Shown here one piece after another: positions 29,739 to 40,099 of a DNA stretch of 64,000 nt. The stretch comes from Sphingobium sp. CR2-8. Lineage in GTDB: Bacteria; Pseudomonadota; Alphaproteobacteria; Sphingomonadales; Sphingomonadaceae. The stretch covers positions 2,110,501 to 2,174,500 of the forward strand of contig NZ_JAYKZY010000002.1 of assembly GCF_035818615.1 (NCBI RefSeq). Direction: 5' to 3'. Position 1 is the stretch's first letter; each line of letters opens with the position of its first letter. Under the pieces are notes generated by a model. The model was not told the origin of the DNA, searched no databases, and saw only the letters and a program-made list of their open reading frames with translations. The position numbers and the translations under genes are program-made.

Positions 29739-30203
29739 TTAATCGTCGCGCGAAATCTTTTCCTGGCGCTCGTGACGCTCCTGCGCTTCGACCGTCATCG
29801 TGGCGATCGGCCGCGCCTCCAGACGGCCCAGGGAGATCGGCTCACCAGTGACTTCGCAATAGCCATATTCGCCATCGTCGATTCGGCGCAGCGCGGCGTC
29901 GATCTTCGAAATCAGTTTGCGCTGACGGTCGCGGGTGCGCAGTTCGATCGACCAGTCGGTTTCGCTCGATGCGCGATCGTTGAGGTCGGGTTCGCGCAGC
30001 GGTTCGTTCTGCAAGACGGCGAGCGTGCCTTCGGCTTCCGCCAGTATCTGCTTCTTCCAGTCCCACAGGCGCAGCCGGAAATATTCCTGCTGCAACGGGT
30101 TCATGAACTCTTCGTCAGGCGACGGCCGATAGTCGGCGGGAAGCGTCACAGTCGATTTGGGCGGCTTTACGCCGTCTTTATCGGGATTCAGGACCGATGC
30201 CAT
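29739..30203 (-). CDS. dksA: DksA, RNA polymerase secondary-channel regulator (Cys-poor form)
   Basis: A 154-aa coiled-coil regulator that works with ppGpp on RNA polymerase. ATG at 30201-30203 follows GGAGAG. The coiled coil carries DLNDRASSETDW with the acidic tip, then the C-terminal globule YGYCEVTGEPISLGRLEARP. Only the first of the four usual zinc cysteines remains (CEVTGEP; the later pair reads MTVEAQ), so the fold probably does not depend on zinc. Confidence 0.9.
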   Translation of the reverse strand: MASVLNPDKDGVKPPKSTVTLPADYRPSPDEEFMNPLQQEYFRLRLWDWKKQILAEAEGTLAVLQNEPLREPDLNDRASSETDWSIELRTRDRQRKLISKIDAALRRIDDGEYGYCEVTGEPISLGRLEARPIATMTVEAQERHERQEKISRDD

Positions 30204-30628
30204 CTGGCTCTCCAACTCGTAAGGCCCCGGCGCTTTATTGATCCGGGCGCCCAAACTGGATTATGACCGCCTCATAGCCATGGCCGCAGGCCGATACAAG
30301 CGGGCAATATGCCGCTTTCGCCTTGATCCGGGCCATTTTTTTCGTCAGAAAGAGCGTGCGCCGCACAACGCCTTCATATGCGCCGTTTCCATACAGCTCT
30401 CCAACCATGTTGTTCAGACCTGCCCCGCCAGCCGTTTCATAGTGGGACGTTAACCATGTCCTTTCAACAAACAGTAGCTTTTCCTGCGACTTGAACCTGA
30501 TATTGAAGGTTAACGGGATTGCAGTTAACCCTTTCTTTTGCGTTCATATGCATAGGAAGTTCCCGTCAGCCCGCTCCAGGATATCATCCGGTTGCGGGTA
30601 CGGGGGTAACGAGAGAAGAGAATATCCT
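30204..30628. promoter_or_regulatory. 425-nt divergent intergenic region with TTAAC motifs
   Basis: Separates dksA (minus) from the Ser/Gly-rich gene (plus). No gene is visible. It holds a TTAACCAT motif (30450-30457, the form of a CtrA half-site) and an imperfect inverted repeat AAGGTTAAC (30506-30514) / GTTAACCCTT (30524-30533) about 95 nt upstream of the plus-strand gene, which may be a regulator site. Confidence 0.4.
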
Positions 30629-31759
30629 ATGTCGGTTCGGATGGCTTTGGCGAAATTGTGCGCCTGTACGTGCGGCGGGGCGATTATCGGTGGTGGCGCT
30701 GTCCATGTCGCCGAAAATGCGCGGCCCGCAGTGGTGCTGAGCACCAAGAGCATGAAGGCAGCGCCCAAGAAGCGGCTTGCCGTCCGCACCGTGAAGCGCA
30801 AGGTGGTCAAGACCGTCAGGACGGCGGCCGCGCCGCAGGTGGTGACCGTCACGACCCAGGGCGCCCCCATTCCCCTGCCCGCGCCAATGGCCGAAATGCC
30901 GATGATGTCGGGCGGCGGCGGGGCCGTGCCGGTCGTGATGGGCGGTGGCGGCGGCTTTGGCGGCGGCGGATTCATCGGCGGCTTCTTCGGCGGCGGTGGC
31001 GGTGGCGGCGGTGGATCGGTCGTGATCTCTTCGACCAGCAGTTCGACCGGCGGCATCAGCAGCTCGACCAGCTCGACAACAGGCGGCGTTTCCACGTCGA
31101 CGGGCGGGGTGTCGACCTCGACCGGTGGGGTGTCGACTTCCAGCGGCAACGTGTCCACCTCGTCGGGCAATGTCTCGACGTCGAGCGGTAACGTCTCGAC
31201 CTCTTCGGGCGTCAGCAGTTCCTCCTCGTCGTCCAGCTCCAGTTCTTCCTCCTCCTCGTCCAGTTCGTCGTCGAGCAGTTCGGGCGGATCGAGCGGCGGC
31301 AAGCCGGACAAGCCGGGCCATGGCAGTTCGAACGGTGGCAGTTCCGGGTCGAGCGGCAGTTCGGGTTCGAGCGGCTCCAGCGGCTCGTCCGGCAGCAGCG
31401 GCTCGAGCGGCGGATCGTCCTCGGATGGCGGATCGTCCAGTTCGTCCTCGTCCGGCTCGTCTTCTTCCAGCAGCTCGTCTTCGGGCGGGTCGTCCAGCTT
31501 CGGCAGCAACGGGTCCACCGGCAGCTCCGGGTCGAGCGGTTCCAGTGGCTCGTCGGGCAGCAGCGGATCGAGCGGCAGTTCGTCCTCTTCCTCTTCGAGC
31601 AGCAGCTCGTCGTCCAGCAGCTCGAGCGGGGGCTCGAGCAGCAGCACCGGCGGCACCGACGTGCCGGCGCCGCCCATGGTGCTCCTCTTCGGCGCGGCCT
31701 CCGTGGCGCTCGTCGCCCGCCGTCGCTTTGCCGAACGTAAGGTGAAGGCCGCCGCTTAA
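30629..31759 (+). CDS. Ser/Gly-rich surface protein with a PEP-CTERM-type C-terminus
   Basis: 376 aa. A short N-terminal segment with an odd CACTCGGAIIGGG core (possible signal), a basic stretch (about 44-66), Gly-rich blocks (95-129), GxVSTSx heptads (about 152-192), a run of 23 serines (196-218), GSS repeats (238-261 and 297-317), a second poly-Ser stretch, then VPAP (345-348), a hydrophobic helix and RRR (364-366). The last part fits a PEP-CTERM exosortase signal with A for E. Start ATG at 30629 follows GAGAGAAGAG. Probably exported, processed and glycosylated on serine, as proposed for such proteins. No exosortase gene is in the window. Confidence 0.8.
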   Translation: MSVRMALAKLCACTCGGAIIGGGAVHVAENARPAVVLSTKSMKAAPKKRLAVRTVKRKVVKTVRTAAAPQVVTVTTQGAPIPLPAPMAEMPMMSGGGGAVPVVMGGGGGFGGGGFIGGFFGGGGGGGGGSVVISSTSSSTGGISSSTSSTTGGVSTSTGGVSTSTGGVSTSSGNVSTSSGNVSTSSGNVSTSSGVSSSSSSSSSSSSSSSSSSSSSSSGGSSGGKPDKPGHGSSNGGSSGSSGSSGSSGSSGSSGSSGSSGGSSSDGGSSSSSSSGSSSSSSSSSGGSSSFGSNGSTGSSGSSGSSGSSGSSGSSGSSSSSSSSSSSSSSSSSGGSSSSTGGTDVPAPPMVLLFGAASVALVARRRFAERKVKAAA

Positions 31760-31775
31760 GTGCAGCGCCACGCAT

Positions 31776-31817
31776 GAAAAAGGGCGGCCCGGATATCCAT
31801 CCGGGTCGCCCTTTTCT
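31776..31817. terminator. Bidirectional terminator
   Basis: A ~17-bp stem starting AAAAAGGGCGGCCCGGAT, complementary to ATCCGGGTCGCCCTTTT with one mismatch, and T-rich on both strands. It separates the convergent PEP-CTERM and host-attachment genes. Confidence 0.85.
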
Positions 31818-31835
31818 TTGACCTGGGTCGCTGGC

Positions 31836-32276
31836 TTATGCGGCGGCGATGATCTTTTCGATTTCCAGCACCGGGTGATTGGTCAGATCCTTGGCGATCT
31901 CACCCACCAGGCGGCTCTGCACTTCCTTGTGGTAATGTTTGCGCATCTCGCCCAGCGCAGTCGGCGGCGCGACGATGATCAGCTTTTCATAATCCTGCGC
32001 AAAGGCGCGACGCTTCAACAGGTCGGCGGCTTCGGTGGCGAAGCGGGCTTCTTCCAGGTCGTGGAAGTTCACCTGCTCCATCGAGCTTTGACGACCGCCT
32101 ATGGGCGAAGAGGAGCGACCCGCCGCATCGGACGCCTGGTCGCGGTCGGCCGGATTATCCTGCACCTTTACCTCTTCGGCTTCCAGTTGAGGATAGGCCT
32201 CGTCACCCTTGTTGCGGAAGAACAGCATCTTGCGGCCATCCGCCACCAGCACCATCGCGTCATGTTCGATCTGCAT
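31836..32276 (-). CDS. Host attachment family protein (baeRF-like)
   Basis: A 146-aa soluble protein with the domain annotated as 'protein required for attachment to host cells'. N-terminal DAMVLVADGRKMLFFRNKG and the C-terminal KLIIVAPPTALGEMRKHY with a following EIAKDLTNHPV helix are typical. The family resembles archaeal release-factor domains; its biochemical role in proteobacteria is unclear. Monocistronic and divergent from serS. Confidence 0.8.
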   Translation of the reverse strand: MQIEHDAMVLVADGRKMLFFRNKGDEAYPQLEAEEVKVQDNPADRDQASDAAGRSSSPIGGRQSSMEQVNFHDLEEARFATEAADLLKRRAFAQDYEKLIIVAPPTALGEMRKHYHKEVQSRLVGEIAKDLTNHPVLEIEKIIAAA

Positions 32277-32361
32277 CGCTCGATCCTTTTCTTTATGATT
32301 GGTTCAGGCCTAACGAACTGGCGGCGCACAGGGTTGCGCAGCCCGTCGCGCGACGGCATAG

Positions 32362-33648
<1,287 letters not shown>

Positions 33649-33859
33649 GCGTCTGCCCATGCGGGCGCGCATGCCTGAAGTTGCATGACGCTATCCTTGC
33701 CGGACTTTGTCATAAGCGATTCATCGAAGCCGTCACCGGGGAACAACGCGTACGAACGGGGTTTTGAGACAGCGAACGCGACAGTCGAAACGCATGACTG
33801 TACCTGCTCTCAGGCTGAAAATGCTGGAAACCATGGATGGATCGGATACACACGGCGCG

Positions 33860-34903
33860 ATGATGCGCCTGTCTCTTCTGATGCTGCCGCTTGGCTCGCT
33901 CCTGCTGGCGGCCTGCATTCCCAATCAGGCCGAACCGCCCGCCGCTGCTGCGACGCCCCCGCCGCAGATGGGGGCGGACGCCGGAACCGTGGAACTGGCC
34001 GAAACCCAGCCGGTCTGGACCGCGCAGCAGGTCGTCGCCAATGCGCGCACGGTGGCCGCATCCACCTACGTCGTGCAGGCCGGCGACACATTGCGCGGGA
34101 TCGGCAATCGCACCGGCGCGGGATCGGAGGCGATCGCGCGCGCCAACGCCCTGACGCCGCCCTACAGCGTCCGCGCCGGACAGAGCCTCTCCATCCCCGG
34201 CGGCCGCTATCATCTGGTGGCGGAGGGGGAGACGGGCATCGCCATCGCGTCGGCCTATGGCGTGCCATGGCGACAGATCGTCGACGTCAACGGATTGCAG
34301 GAACCCTATACCCTGCGGCGCGGGCAACGGCTGCTGCTGCCCGGCGACACCCCTGCCCGCGCACCCAATATGGAGCAGCGCGCCGCCGCCTTCCGCATCG
34401 ACATCGACGACGTGCTGACCGGCGGCCAGCCCGCCGCCGCCGAACATGCGCCCAAGGCCGTCGCATCGCGCGCGCCGACGCCCCTCCCCTCCAACGTGCC
34501 GATCGCCCAGCCGACCAAGCTGACCGGCAGCTTCGCCTGGCCGGTCAAGGGCACGATCCTGTCGCGCTTCGGCCCCGGTGAAAGCGGCGCGAAGAATAAT
34601 GGCATCGATATTTCTGCGCCCGCCGGCACGCCGATCCGCGCGGCGGCCGATGGCGTGGTCGCCTATGCAGGTGACAAGGTGGCAGTGTTCGGCGGACTGG
34701 TGCTGCTGAACCACGGCAGCGCATGGGTCAGCGCCTATGGCCATGCGTCGCGCGTCGATGTGGTGCGCGGGCAGAAGGTGACAAAGGGGCAGGTCATCGG
34801 CCTGGTCGGCGACACCGGCTATGCCAGCAAACCCAAGCTGCATTTCGAATTGCGCAAGGACCGTGTGCCGGTCAACCCGATCGGCCAGTTGCCCCCGACA
34901 TGA
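33860..34903 (+). CDS. NlpD-like lipoprotein: LysM repeats plus degenerate LytM/M23 domain
   Basis: 347 aa. Lipobox LLLAAC, two LysM motifs (TYVVQAGDTLRGIG and YHLVAEGETGIAIA), a linker, then an M23 domain (SRFGPGESGAKNNGIDI, SAYGHAS, KLHFELR). The zinc site is broken: the first His of HxxxD is Asn (NNGID), and the first His of HxH is Lys (KLH). This is the pattern of NlpD/EnvC-type amidase activators and not of active endopeptidases. Start uncertain: ATG 33860 or 33863 best fits the signal peptide. It overlaps the channel gene by 4 nt. Confidence 0.87.
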   Translation: MMRLSLLMLPLGSLLLAACIPNQAEPPAAAATPPPQMGADAGTVELAETQPVWTAQQVVANARTVAASTYVVQAGDTLRGIGNRTGAGSEAIARANALTPPYSVRAGQSLSIPGGRYHLVAEGETGIAIASAYGVPWRQIVDVNGLQEPYTLRRGQRLLLPGDTPARAPNMEQRAAAFRIDIDDVLTGGQPAAAEHAPKAVASRAPTPLPSNVPIAQPTKLTGSFAWPVKGTILSRFGPGESGAKNNGIDISAPAGTPIRAAADGVVAYAGDKVAVFGGLVLLNHGSAWVSAYGHASRVDVVRGQKVTKGQVIGLVGDTGYASKPKLHFELRKDRVPVNPIGQLPPT

Positions 34904-35958
34904 GGGTCGCCCAGCCGACCGCCGCGTCGCCGACGGCGGGCTTCCTGCGACGGCGGTCGTCGCTGCCGCTCTGGGTCGATCTGGTCTGGCGGGTCGGGGT
35001 GGTGTTCGGCCTGATCGCACTGGTGCTGCTGATCCACTGGGTCGGGCGCGACGGCCTGAAAGACAATCTCGACAACAAGATCAGCTTCGTCGACGTCCTC
35101 TATTTCACCACGGTCACGGTGACGACGGTCGGCTACGGCGACATCGTCCCTGTCAGCCCGGAAGCACGCCTGTTCGAAGCATTGCTGGTCACACCGATCC
35201 GACTGTTCGTCTGGCTCATCTTCCTGGGCACGGCCTATAATCTCTTTCTCCGCAACATCCTCTACAGGTGGCGCATGGCACGTATTCAGGCCGATCTGCA
35301 CAATCACATCATCGTCACCGGGTTCGGCACAAGCGGGCAGGAAGCGGTGAACGAACTGCTGGCGCGCGGCACCGACCCGCGCGAAATCGTCGTCATCGAC
35401 GGCAGCGAAAAGGCGCTCGCCCTGGCCGAAGCGCAGGGGTGCAACATATTGTGCGGCGATTCCACCCGCGACAAGACGCTGAAGGACGTGGCGATCCATC
35501 GCGCGCGCAGCATGATCGTGTCGGCGGGGCGCGACGACACCTCCATCCTCATCACGCTGACGGCGCGGCATCTGGCCCCGCGCCTGCCGATCAGCATCGT
35601 GGTGCGCAACGAGGATAATGAACTGCCCGCGCGGCAGGCGGGCGCGACGACGGTCATCAACCCGACCAGCTTCGCCGGATTGCTGCTGGCGGGCAGCACC
35701 AGCGGACGGCATATCGCCGATTATATGACCGATCTCGCCGCGTCGGGCGGGCGGGTGAAGCTCAACGAACGCCCCGTCATGCCGGAGGAAATCGGCAGGC
35801 CATTGTCGGCGATCAGGAGCGGCATCGGCTTGCGCATCTATCGCCAGGATCAGCCGATCGGCTTTTGGGAAGCGGGCGCGGCCACGCTCCAGACCGGCGA
35901 CCTCATCATCGAAGTGACCGAAGGGGACGGGGCGGCAAAGACACAGCCGTCCGACTGA
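34900..35958 (+). CDS. Two-helix potassium channel with RCK/TrkA-N domain
   Basis: 352 aa. TM1 (about 28-46), pore helix with selectivity filter TVGYGD (76-81), TM2 (about 92-114), then a cytosolic Rossmann RCK domain ([18 protein letters not shown]) and a TrkA-C-like tail. This is the MthK-type architecture; ligand gating by nucleotide or Ca2+ is possible. Start ATG overlaps the stop of the NlpD-like gene (ATGA), coupling a K+ channel to a cell-wall gene. Confidence 0.9.
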   Translation: MRVAQPTAASPTAGFLRRRSSLPLWVDLVWRVGVVFGLIALVLLIHWVGRDGLKDNLDNKISFVDVLYFTTVTVTTVGYGDIVPVSPEARLFEALLVTPIRLFVWLIFLGTAYNLFLRNILYRWRMARIQADLHNHIIVTGFGTSGQEAVNELLARGTDPREIVVIDGSEKALALAEAQGCNILCGDSTRDKTLKDVAIHRARSMIVSAGRDDTSILITLTARHLAPRLPISIVVRNEDNELPARQAGATTVINPTSFAGLLLAGSTSGRHIADYMTDLAASGGRVKLNERPVMPEEIGRPLSAIRSGIGLRIYRQDQPIGFWEAGAATLQTGDLIIEVTEGDGAAKTQPSD

Positions 35959-36020
35959 ATCGACGCCGTCGATGGCGGCACGTGACATTTGGCGCATTTA
36001 TCCCTATGTGCGCGGCGATC

Positions 36021-37388
36021 ATGGCAACCAAATTTCCCGAAGCGCCGAAAGTCGGCATGGTGTCGCTCGGCTGTCCCAAAAACCTGGTGGACTCCGAACG
36101 CATCCTCACCAAGCTGCGCTCCGACGGCTATCTGATGTCCGCCGACTATGCCGGCGCCGACGTCGTGCTGGTCAATACCTGCGGCTTCCTCGATTCCGCT
36201 AAGGAAGAATCGCTGGAGGCCATTGGCGAGGCGATGGCGGAAAATGGCCGGGTCATCGTCACCGGCTGCATGGGCGACGAGGCGGAACTGATCCGCGCGA
36301 AGTTCCCGCAGGTGCTGGCCGTCACCGGCGCGCATCAATATGAGCAGGTGGTCAATGCGGTGCATGACGCATCACCGCCGGTGCCCAACGCCTTTGTCGA
36401 CCTGGTGCCCGAGGGCGGCCTGAAACTGACGCCGCGCCATTATAGCTATCTGAAGATCAGCGAAGGCTGCAACCATCGCTGCTCCTTCTGTATCATTCCC
36501 TCGATCCGCGGCGACCTGGTGTCGCGCCGGATCGACGCGGTGCTGCGCGAAGCGGAAAAGCTGGTCGCGGCGGGCACGAAGGAATTGCTGGTCATCAGCC
36601 AGGACACGTCGGCCTATGGCGTCGATACGCGCCACGATCCCCGCATGTGGAAGGGCCGCGAAGTCCGCGCGCACATGACCGACATGGCGCGCGAACTGGG
36701 GCAGTTGCGCACGGCCGAGGGCATCGCGCCATGGGTGCGGCTGCACTATGTCTACCCCTATCCCCATGTCGATCAGGTCATCCCGCTGATGGCCGAGGGA
36801 CTGCTGACGCCCTATCTCGACATCCCGTTTCAGCATGCTGCGCCGTCGGTTTTGAAGGCGATGAAGCGCCCCGCCAACGAAGCCAAGGTGTTGAGCCGCA
36901 TCGCCAAATGGCGCGATATCTGTCCGGACATCGCGATCCGTTCGTCCTTCGTGGTCGGTTTCCCGGGTGAGACGGAAGCGGATTTCCAATATCTCCTCGA
37001 CTGGCTGGACGAGGCGCAACTCGACCGCGTCGGCGCATTCCGGTTCGAACCGGTAGAAGGCGCGGCGGCGAACCTGCTCGACGGTGCGGTGCCCGAAGAG
37101 GTCAAGGAAGAACGCTACCAGCGCATCATGGAAAAGACCGCCGCGATCAGCGCGGCCAAGTTGCAGGCGAAGGTCGGCCGCGTCCTGCCCGTCATCATCG
37201 ACGAAGTGGGCGAGCCGGACGAGGAAGACGGCAGCATCGGCGCAACCGCGCGGAGCCAGGCCGACGCACCGGAAATCGACGGCAGCGTCTTCCTGCGCGA
37301 TGTCGGCGAAGGCCGCAAGGCGGGCGACATCTTCGACGTGGTGATCGAGGATGCCGACGAACATGACCTGTACGGGGTGCCTGTTTAG
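36021..37388 (+). CDS. rimO: Ribosomal protein S12 methylthiotransferase RimO
   Basis: A 455-aa radical SAM enzyme that methylthiolates the beta carbon of an Asp in S12. The N-terminal cluster cysteines C18, C54 and C83 (SLGCPKN, NTCGF, TGCMG) and the radical SAM triad C150, C154, C157 (CNHRCSFC) are all present, with a C-terminal TRAM domain. ISEGCNHRC and [11 protein letters not shown] favour RimO over MiaB. ATG 36021 is the likely start; ATG 36006 is in frame. Confidence 0.94.
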   Translation: MATKFPEAPKVGMVSLGCPKNLVDSERILTKLRSDGYLMSADYAGADVVLVNTCGFLDSAKEESLEAIGEAMAENGRVIVTGCMGDEAELIRAKFPQVLAVTGAHQYEQVVNAVHDASPPVPNAFVDLVPEGGLKLTPRHYSYLKISEGCNHRCSFCIIPSIRGDLVSRRIDAVLREAEKLVAAGTKELLVISQDTSAYGVDTRHDPRMWKGREVRAHMTDMARELGQLRTAEGIAPWVRLHYVYPYPHVDQVIPLMAEGLLTPYLDIPFQHAAPSVLKAMKRPANEAKVLSRIAKWRDICPDIAIRSSFVVGFPGETEADFQYLLDWLDEAQLDRVGAFRFEPVEGAAANLLDGAVPEEVKEERYQRIMEKTAAISAAKLQAKVGRVLPVIIDEVGEPDEEDGSIGATARSQADAPEIDGSVFLRDVGEGRKAGDIFDVVIEDADEHDLYGVPV

Positions 37389-37394
37389 CTAGCC

Positions 37395-37469
37395 CCCGTT
37401 CGGGCTGAGCCTGTCGAAGCCCTTCTCTGCTCAGAAGAAAGGCCCTTCGACAAGCTCAGGGCGAACGGG
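37395..37469. repeat. Palindromic repeat family A
   Basis: Long hairpin: left arm CCCGTTCGGGCTGAGCCTGT then CGAAGCCC, right arm GGGCCCTTCGACAAGCTCAG then GGCGAACGGG. It lies between the convergent rimO and lipoprotein genes, in the position of a bidirectional terminator. Confidence 0.85.
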
Positions 37470-37476
37470 CTTTGTT

Positions 37477-38298
37477 TCAAGGCTTCACGAAAGCATCCTG
37501 ATATTCGGCCTTGATCGCCTTGCGCATGGCCGCGTCCACCGGCACCGGCACGTCATAGCTGCCTTCCGCATAAGGCCCGGCATTGTAGGGACCTACGACC
37601 ACGGTCACGCTGTCGATCAGCTTTCCGTCCTTCGATGTCGGCACCAGCACCTGTTCCATCGGGTTGATGCATTGGGTGAATTCGTCGTCGCCGCGCACCA
37701 CCGGCGCACCGCGTTTTTCCGCCCGCTGCTTGTCCAGTGCCGCACAGAAGCGATCACCGATCGCAGCGGCGAAGGCGTTGGGCGACGTCATCAGCGCCTT
37801 CATGCTCGTCTCGCGCTTGCGTGCCCTGTCCCATAGCAGCGCATCATAGGCGGTCATGCCGTGCGCCCCGCCGGTATAGACATAAGTCTGCGATTGCAGC
37901 GCCAGGAAACGGGGCGTGTCGGCGGTGACGTGCCATTCCGTTTCCAGGCTGTGAGGACGGAAAGGAAAGCCCGCTTCCTTCGCGGCCGCACTGTCTTCCC
38001 GCGCCATTTTCAGCGCATCGGCCTTGTCCGCCGCCCGCGCCTTGTCGAACTTGGCAACCAGGAACGGGATCGCCGCCGCTTGCGCCGGGTAGGAATAGGC
38101 CTGTTCGAGAAGAGCGCTCTTGTCCTTCTCGGCAAAGGGCTTGGCGGGCGGAAGCGGTTCTTCGGCGCCCGTCATCTTTTCCGCAAAGCGAGTTGCCGCC
38201 GCGTTGTTGCCAGCGGCGTCGCTGCGACCATCCTGCGACGGTGCGCAGGCGGCAGCAAACAGCAACGCCGCCGCCGGAATCCATTGCCTGCCTCGCAT
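37477..38298 (-). CDS. Lipoprotein with DUF4163/DUF3298-type domain
   Basis: A 273-aa exported protein with lipobox LFAAAC, a charged spacer, then ETEWHVTADTPRFLALQSQTYVYTGGAHG, the strand-rich pattern of PdaC/RsiV-like DUF4163-DUF3298 domains, ending in VGPYNAGPYAEGSYDVPVP. Start ATG overlaps the stop of the upstream 66-aa gene (TGATG). Probably binds cell-wall or surface glycans; the role is unproven. Confidence 0.78.
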   Translation of the reverse strand: MRGRQWIPAAALLFAAACAPSQDGRSDAAGNNAAATRFAEKMTGAEEPLPPAKPFAEKDKSALLEQAYSYPAQAAAIPFLVAKFDKARAADKADALKMAREDSAAAKEAGFPFRPHSLETEWHVTADTPRFLALQSQTYVYTGGAHGMTAYDALLWDRARKRETSMKALMTSPNAFAAAIGDRFCAALDKQRAEKRGAPVVRGDDEFTQCINPMEQVLVPTSKDGKLIDSVTVVVGPYNAGPYAEGSYDVPVPVDAAMRKAIKAEYQDAFVKP

Positions 38299-38498
38299 CA
38301 ATGCGCCTGCGCAGCGCGACAGCGTTCGCCGATCGCCTTGCGCGCATAGTCGCTATCCAGCGCCGCGCCGGCATTGGACCAGCCTTCGGCGATCAGCGCC
38401 TGCTGCACCGCATTACTGTTGTCGAACTTGCCGGTTTCGGCGAGCGTGTAGGCCCGCGCCCTGGCGGCCTGAAGGCCGCGATCATTACCTAAGGTCAT
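38298..38498 (-). CDS. Small conserved-looking protein, function unknown
   Basis: 66 aa, mainly helical (ARARAYTLAETGKF, NAVQQALIAEGW), with one Cys near the end. A good AGGAG box 9 nt before the ATG and coupled translation with the following lipoprotein gene support it as real. I do not recognise the family. Confidence 0.65.
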   Translation of the reverse strand: MTLGNDRGLQAARARAYTLAETGKFDNSNAVQQALIAEGWSNAGAALDSDYARKAIGERCRAAQAH

Positions 38499-38639
38499 CG
38501 TCCATCTCCTATATCATTATGCTATCAAGAGTAGGCCCGGCAAACGCACGGTGCAAATGGAGACAGGGCCGGGCGTGGCGGTTGAGCGATGAAAAAATTG
38601 CGCTTTCCATGACCGACGCCTTTCCCTTACACCCGCGCA

Positions 38640-40037
38640 ATGACCGATTTTTCCGACCTGCTCAAAGCCGATAACCAGCAGCCAGCCCGAACGATCCAAC
38701 TGATCGACGCCAAGGGTTATGACGTTTGGCTAGGGAGCCGACCGGCGCCGGTGCGGGCGATGATCGCGGCGCAGAAATTCAAGGGACAGCCGCACGAACA
38801 TGCGATCCTGCCAGGTGAGAATGGCGACGACTGGTTGGTGGTTGCGGGCGTCGCGGCGCGCGACGCGCTTGGCCCCTGGTGCCTGGCGCGGCTGGCCGAG
38901 ACCCTGCCGGAGGGCAGCTATCGGCTAGCGGATGTTTCGGTGGGCGCGGCGGCGCTGGGCTGGCTGACCGCCCATTATCGCTTCGACCGCTATCGCAAAG
39001 ATGACAGCCCTGTCGGCCCGCGCATCCTGCTGACCACAGACGTCGCCCGCATCGCCCCCACCGTGCAACTGGCGCAGGCGGTCGCGCTGGTCCGCGATCT
39101 GGTGAACACCCCCGCTGCCGACATGGGGCCACCCGATCTGGAAGCGGCGGTGGAAAAGGTCGGCGCGGCTTTCGGGGCAAGCGTCACCACGACGCGCGGC
39201 GATGCGCTGGAGCAGGGCTATCCCATGATCCACGCCGTGGGTAAGGCTGCCGACAAGAGCTTCGCGCCGCGCCTCATAGAATTGCTCTGGGGCGACACCA
39301 CCGCGCCGCGCATCGGGATCGTGGGCAAGGGCATCTGCTTCGACAGCGGCGGGCTGGATATCAAGCCGTCGTCGGGCATGCGCATCATGAAGAAGGATAT
39401 GGGCGGCGCGGCCCATGCGCTGGCGCTGGCGCAGCTCGTCATGGCGGCGCGCCTGCCGGTGCGACTGCACCTGCTGATCCCCGCGGCGGAGAATGCGATC
39501 GCCGGCAATGCCTTTCGCCCCGGCGACATTTTGCGCAGCCGCAAGGGGTTGAGCGTGGAGATCGGCAATACCGACGCCGAAGGGCGGCTGGTTCTGGGCG
39601 ACGCGCTGACCCGCGCGGGCGAAGACAAGCCGGACCTCATCATCGATTTCGCGACCCTGACCGGCGCTGCCCGCGTCGCTGTCGGCCCCGATCTGCCCGC
39701 CCTGTTCGCCAATGACGACGCGCTGGCGGCCGATGTGGCGGCGGCAGGCAGCGCCGTGGACGATCCGAGCTGGCGGCTGCCGCTATGGGATGGCTATGCC
39801 GATATGTTGAAATCCGACCTGGCCGATATCAACAATGCCGGGGAAGGCGGTTTTGCCGGCGCGATCACCGCAGCGCTCTTCCTCAAGCGCTTCGTGCCCG
39901 ACGATACGCCTTGGCTGCATCTGGACACGTTCGCCTGGCGTCCCGCGTCCAGGCCGGGCCGTCCCAAGGGCGGCGAGGCGCTGGGGCTGCGGGCCGTCTT
40001 CCGCCTCTTGCAGGATCGGTACGGACGTACCGGATAA
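38640..40037 (+). CDS. M17 leucyl aminopeptidase family protein
   Basis: A 465-aa cytosolic metallo-aminopeptidase. The metal and active-site motifs GKGICFDSGGLDIKP, KKDMGGAAHALALA and NTDAEGRLVLGDAL are intact. The N-terminal domain is short and divergent, like PepA relatives of alphaproteobacteria. Removes N-terminal residues from peptides. Confidence 0.93.
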   Translation: MTDFSDLLKADNQQPARTIQLIDAKGYDVWLGSRPAPVRAMIAAQKFKGQPHEHAILPGENGDDWLVVAGVAARDALGPWCLARLAETLPEGSYRLADVSVGAAALGWLTAHYRFDRYRKDDSPVGPRILLTTDVARIAPTVQLAQAVALVRDLVNTPAADMGPPDLEAAVEKVGAAFGASVTTTRGDALEQGYPMIHAVGKAADKSFAPRLIELLWGDTTAPRIGIVGKGICFDSGGLDIKPSSGMRIMKKDMGGAAHALALAQLVMAARLPVRLHLLIPAAENAIAGNAFRPGDILRSRKGLSVEIGNTDAEGRLVLGDALTRAGEDKPDLIIDFATLTGAARVAVGPDLPALFANDDALAADVAAAGSAVDDPSWRLPLWDGYADMLKSDLADINNAGEGGFAGAITAALFLKRFVPDDTPWLHLDTFAWRPASRPGRPKGGEALGLRAVFRLLQDRYGRTG

Positions 40038-40099
40038 GCGGGGAAATTTGCGCGCTATCCGTTACGCAACCGGATTGTGAATCGTGCGTTAGAGCTTGC

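Noticed and set aside
31080..31640. Tandem repeats as a possible CRISPR or minisatellite array
   Set aside because: The repeats are in frame, degenerate at the DNA level and conserved as Ser/Gly peptide units; there is no repeat-spacer structure.
30544..31771. Two long minus-strand ORFs (377 and 395 codons) over the Ser/Gly gene
   Set aside because: They are Asp/Glu/Leu/Pro or Arg/Ala low-complexity shadows of the Ser/Gly repeats, with no domain and no ribosome binding site.
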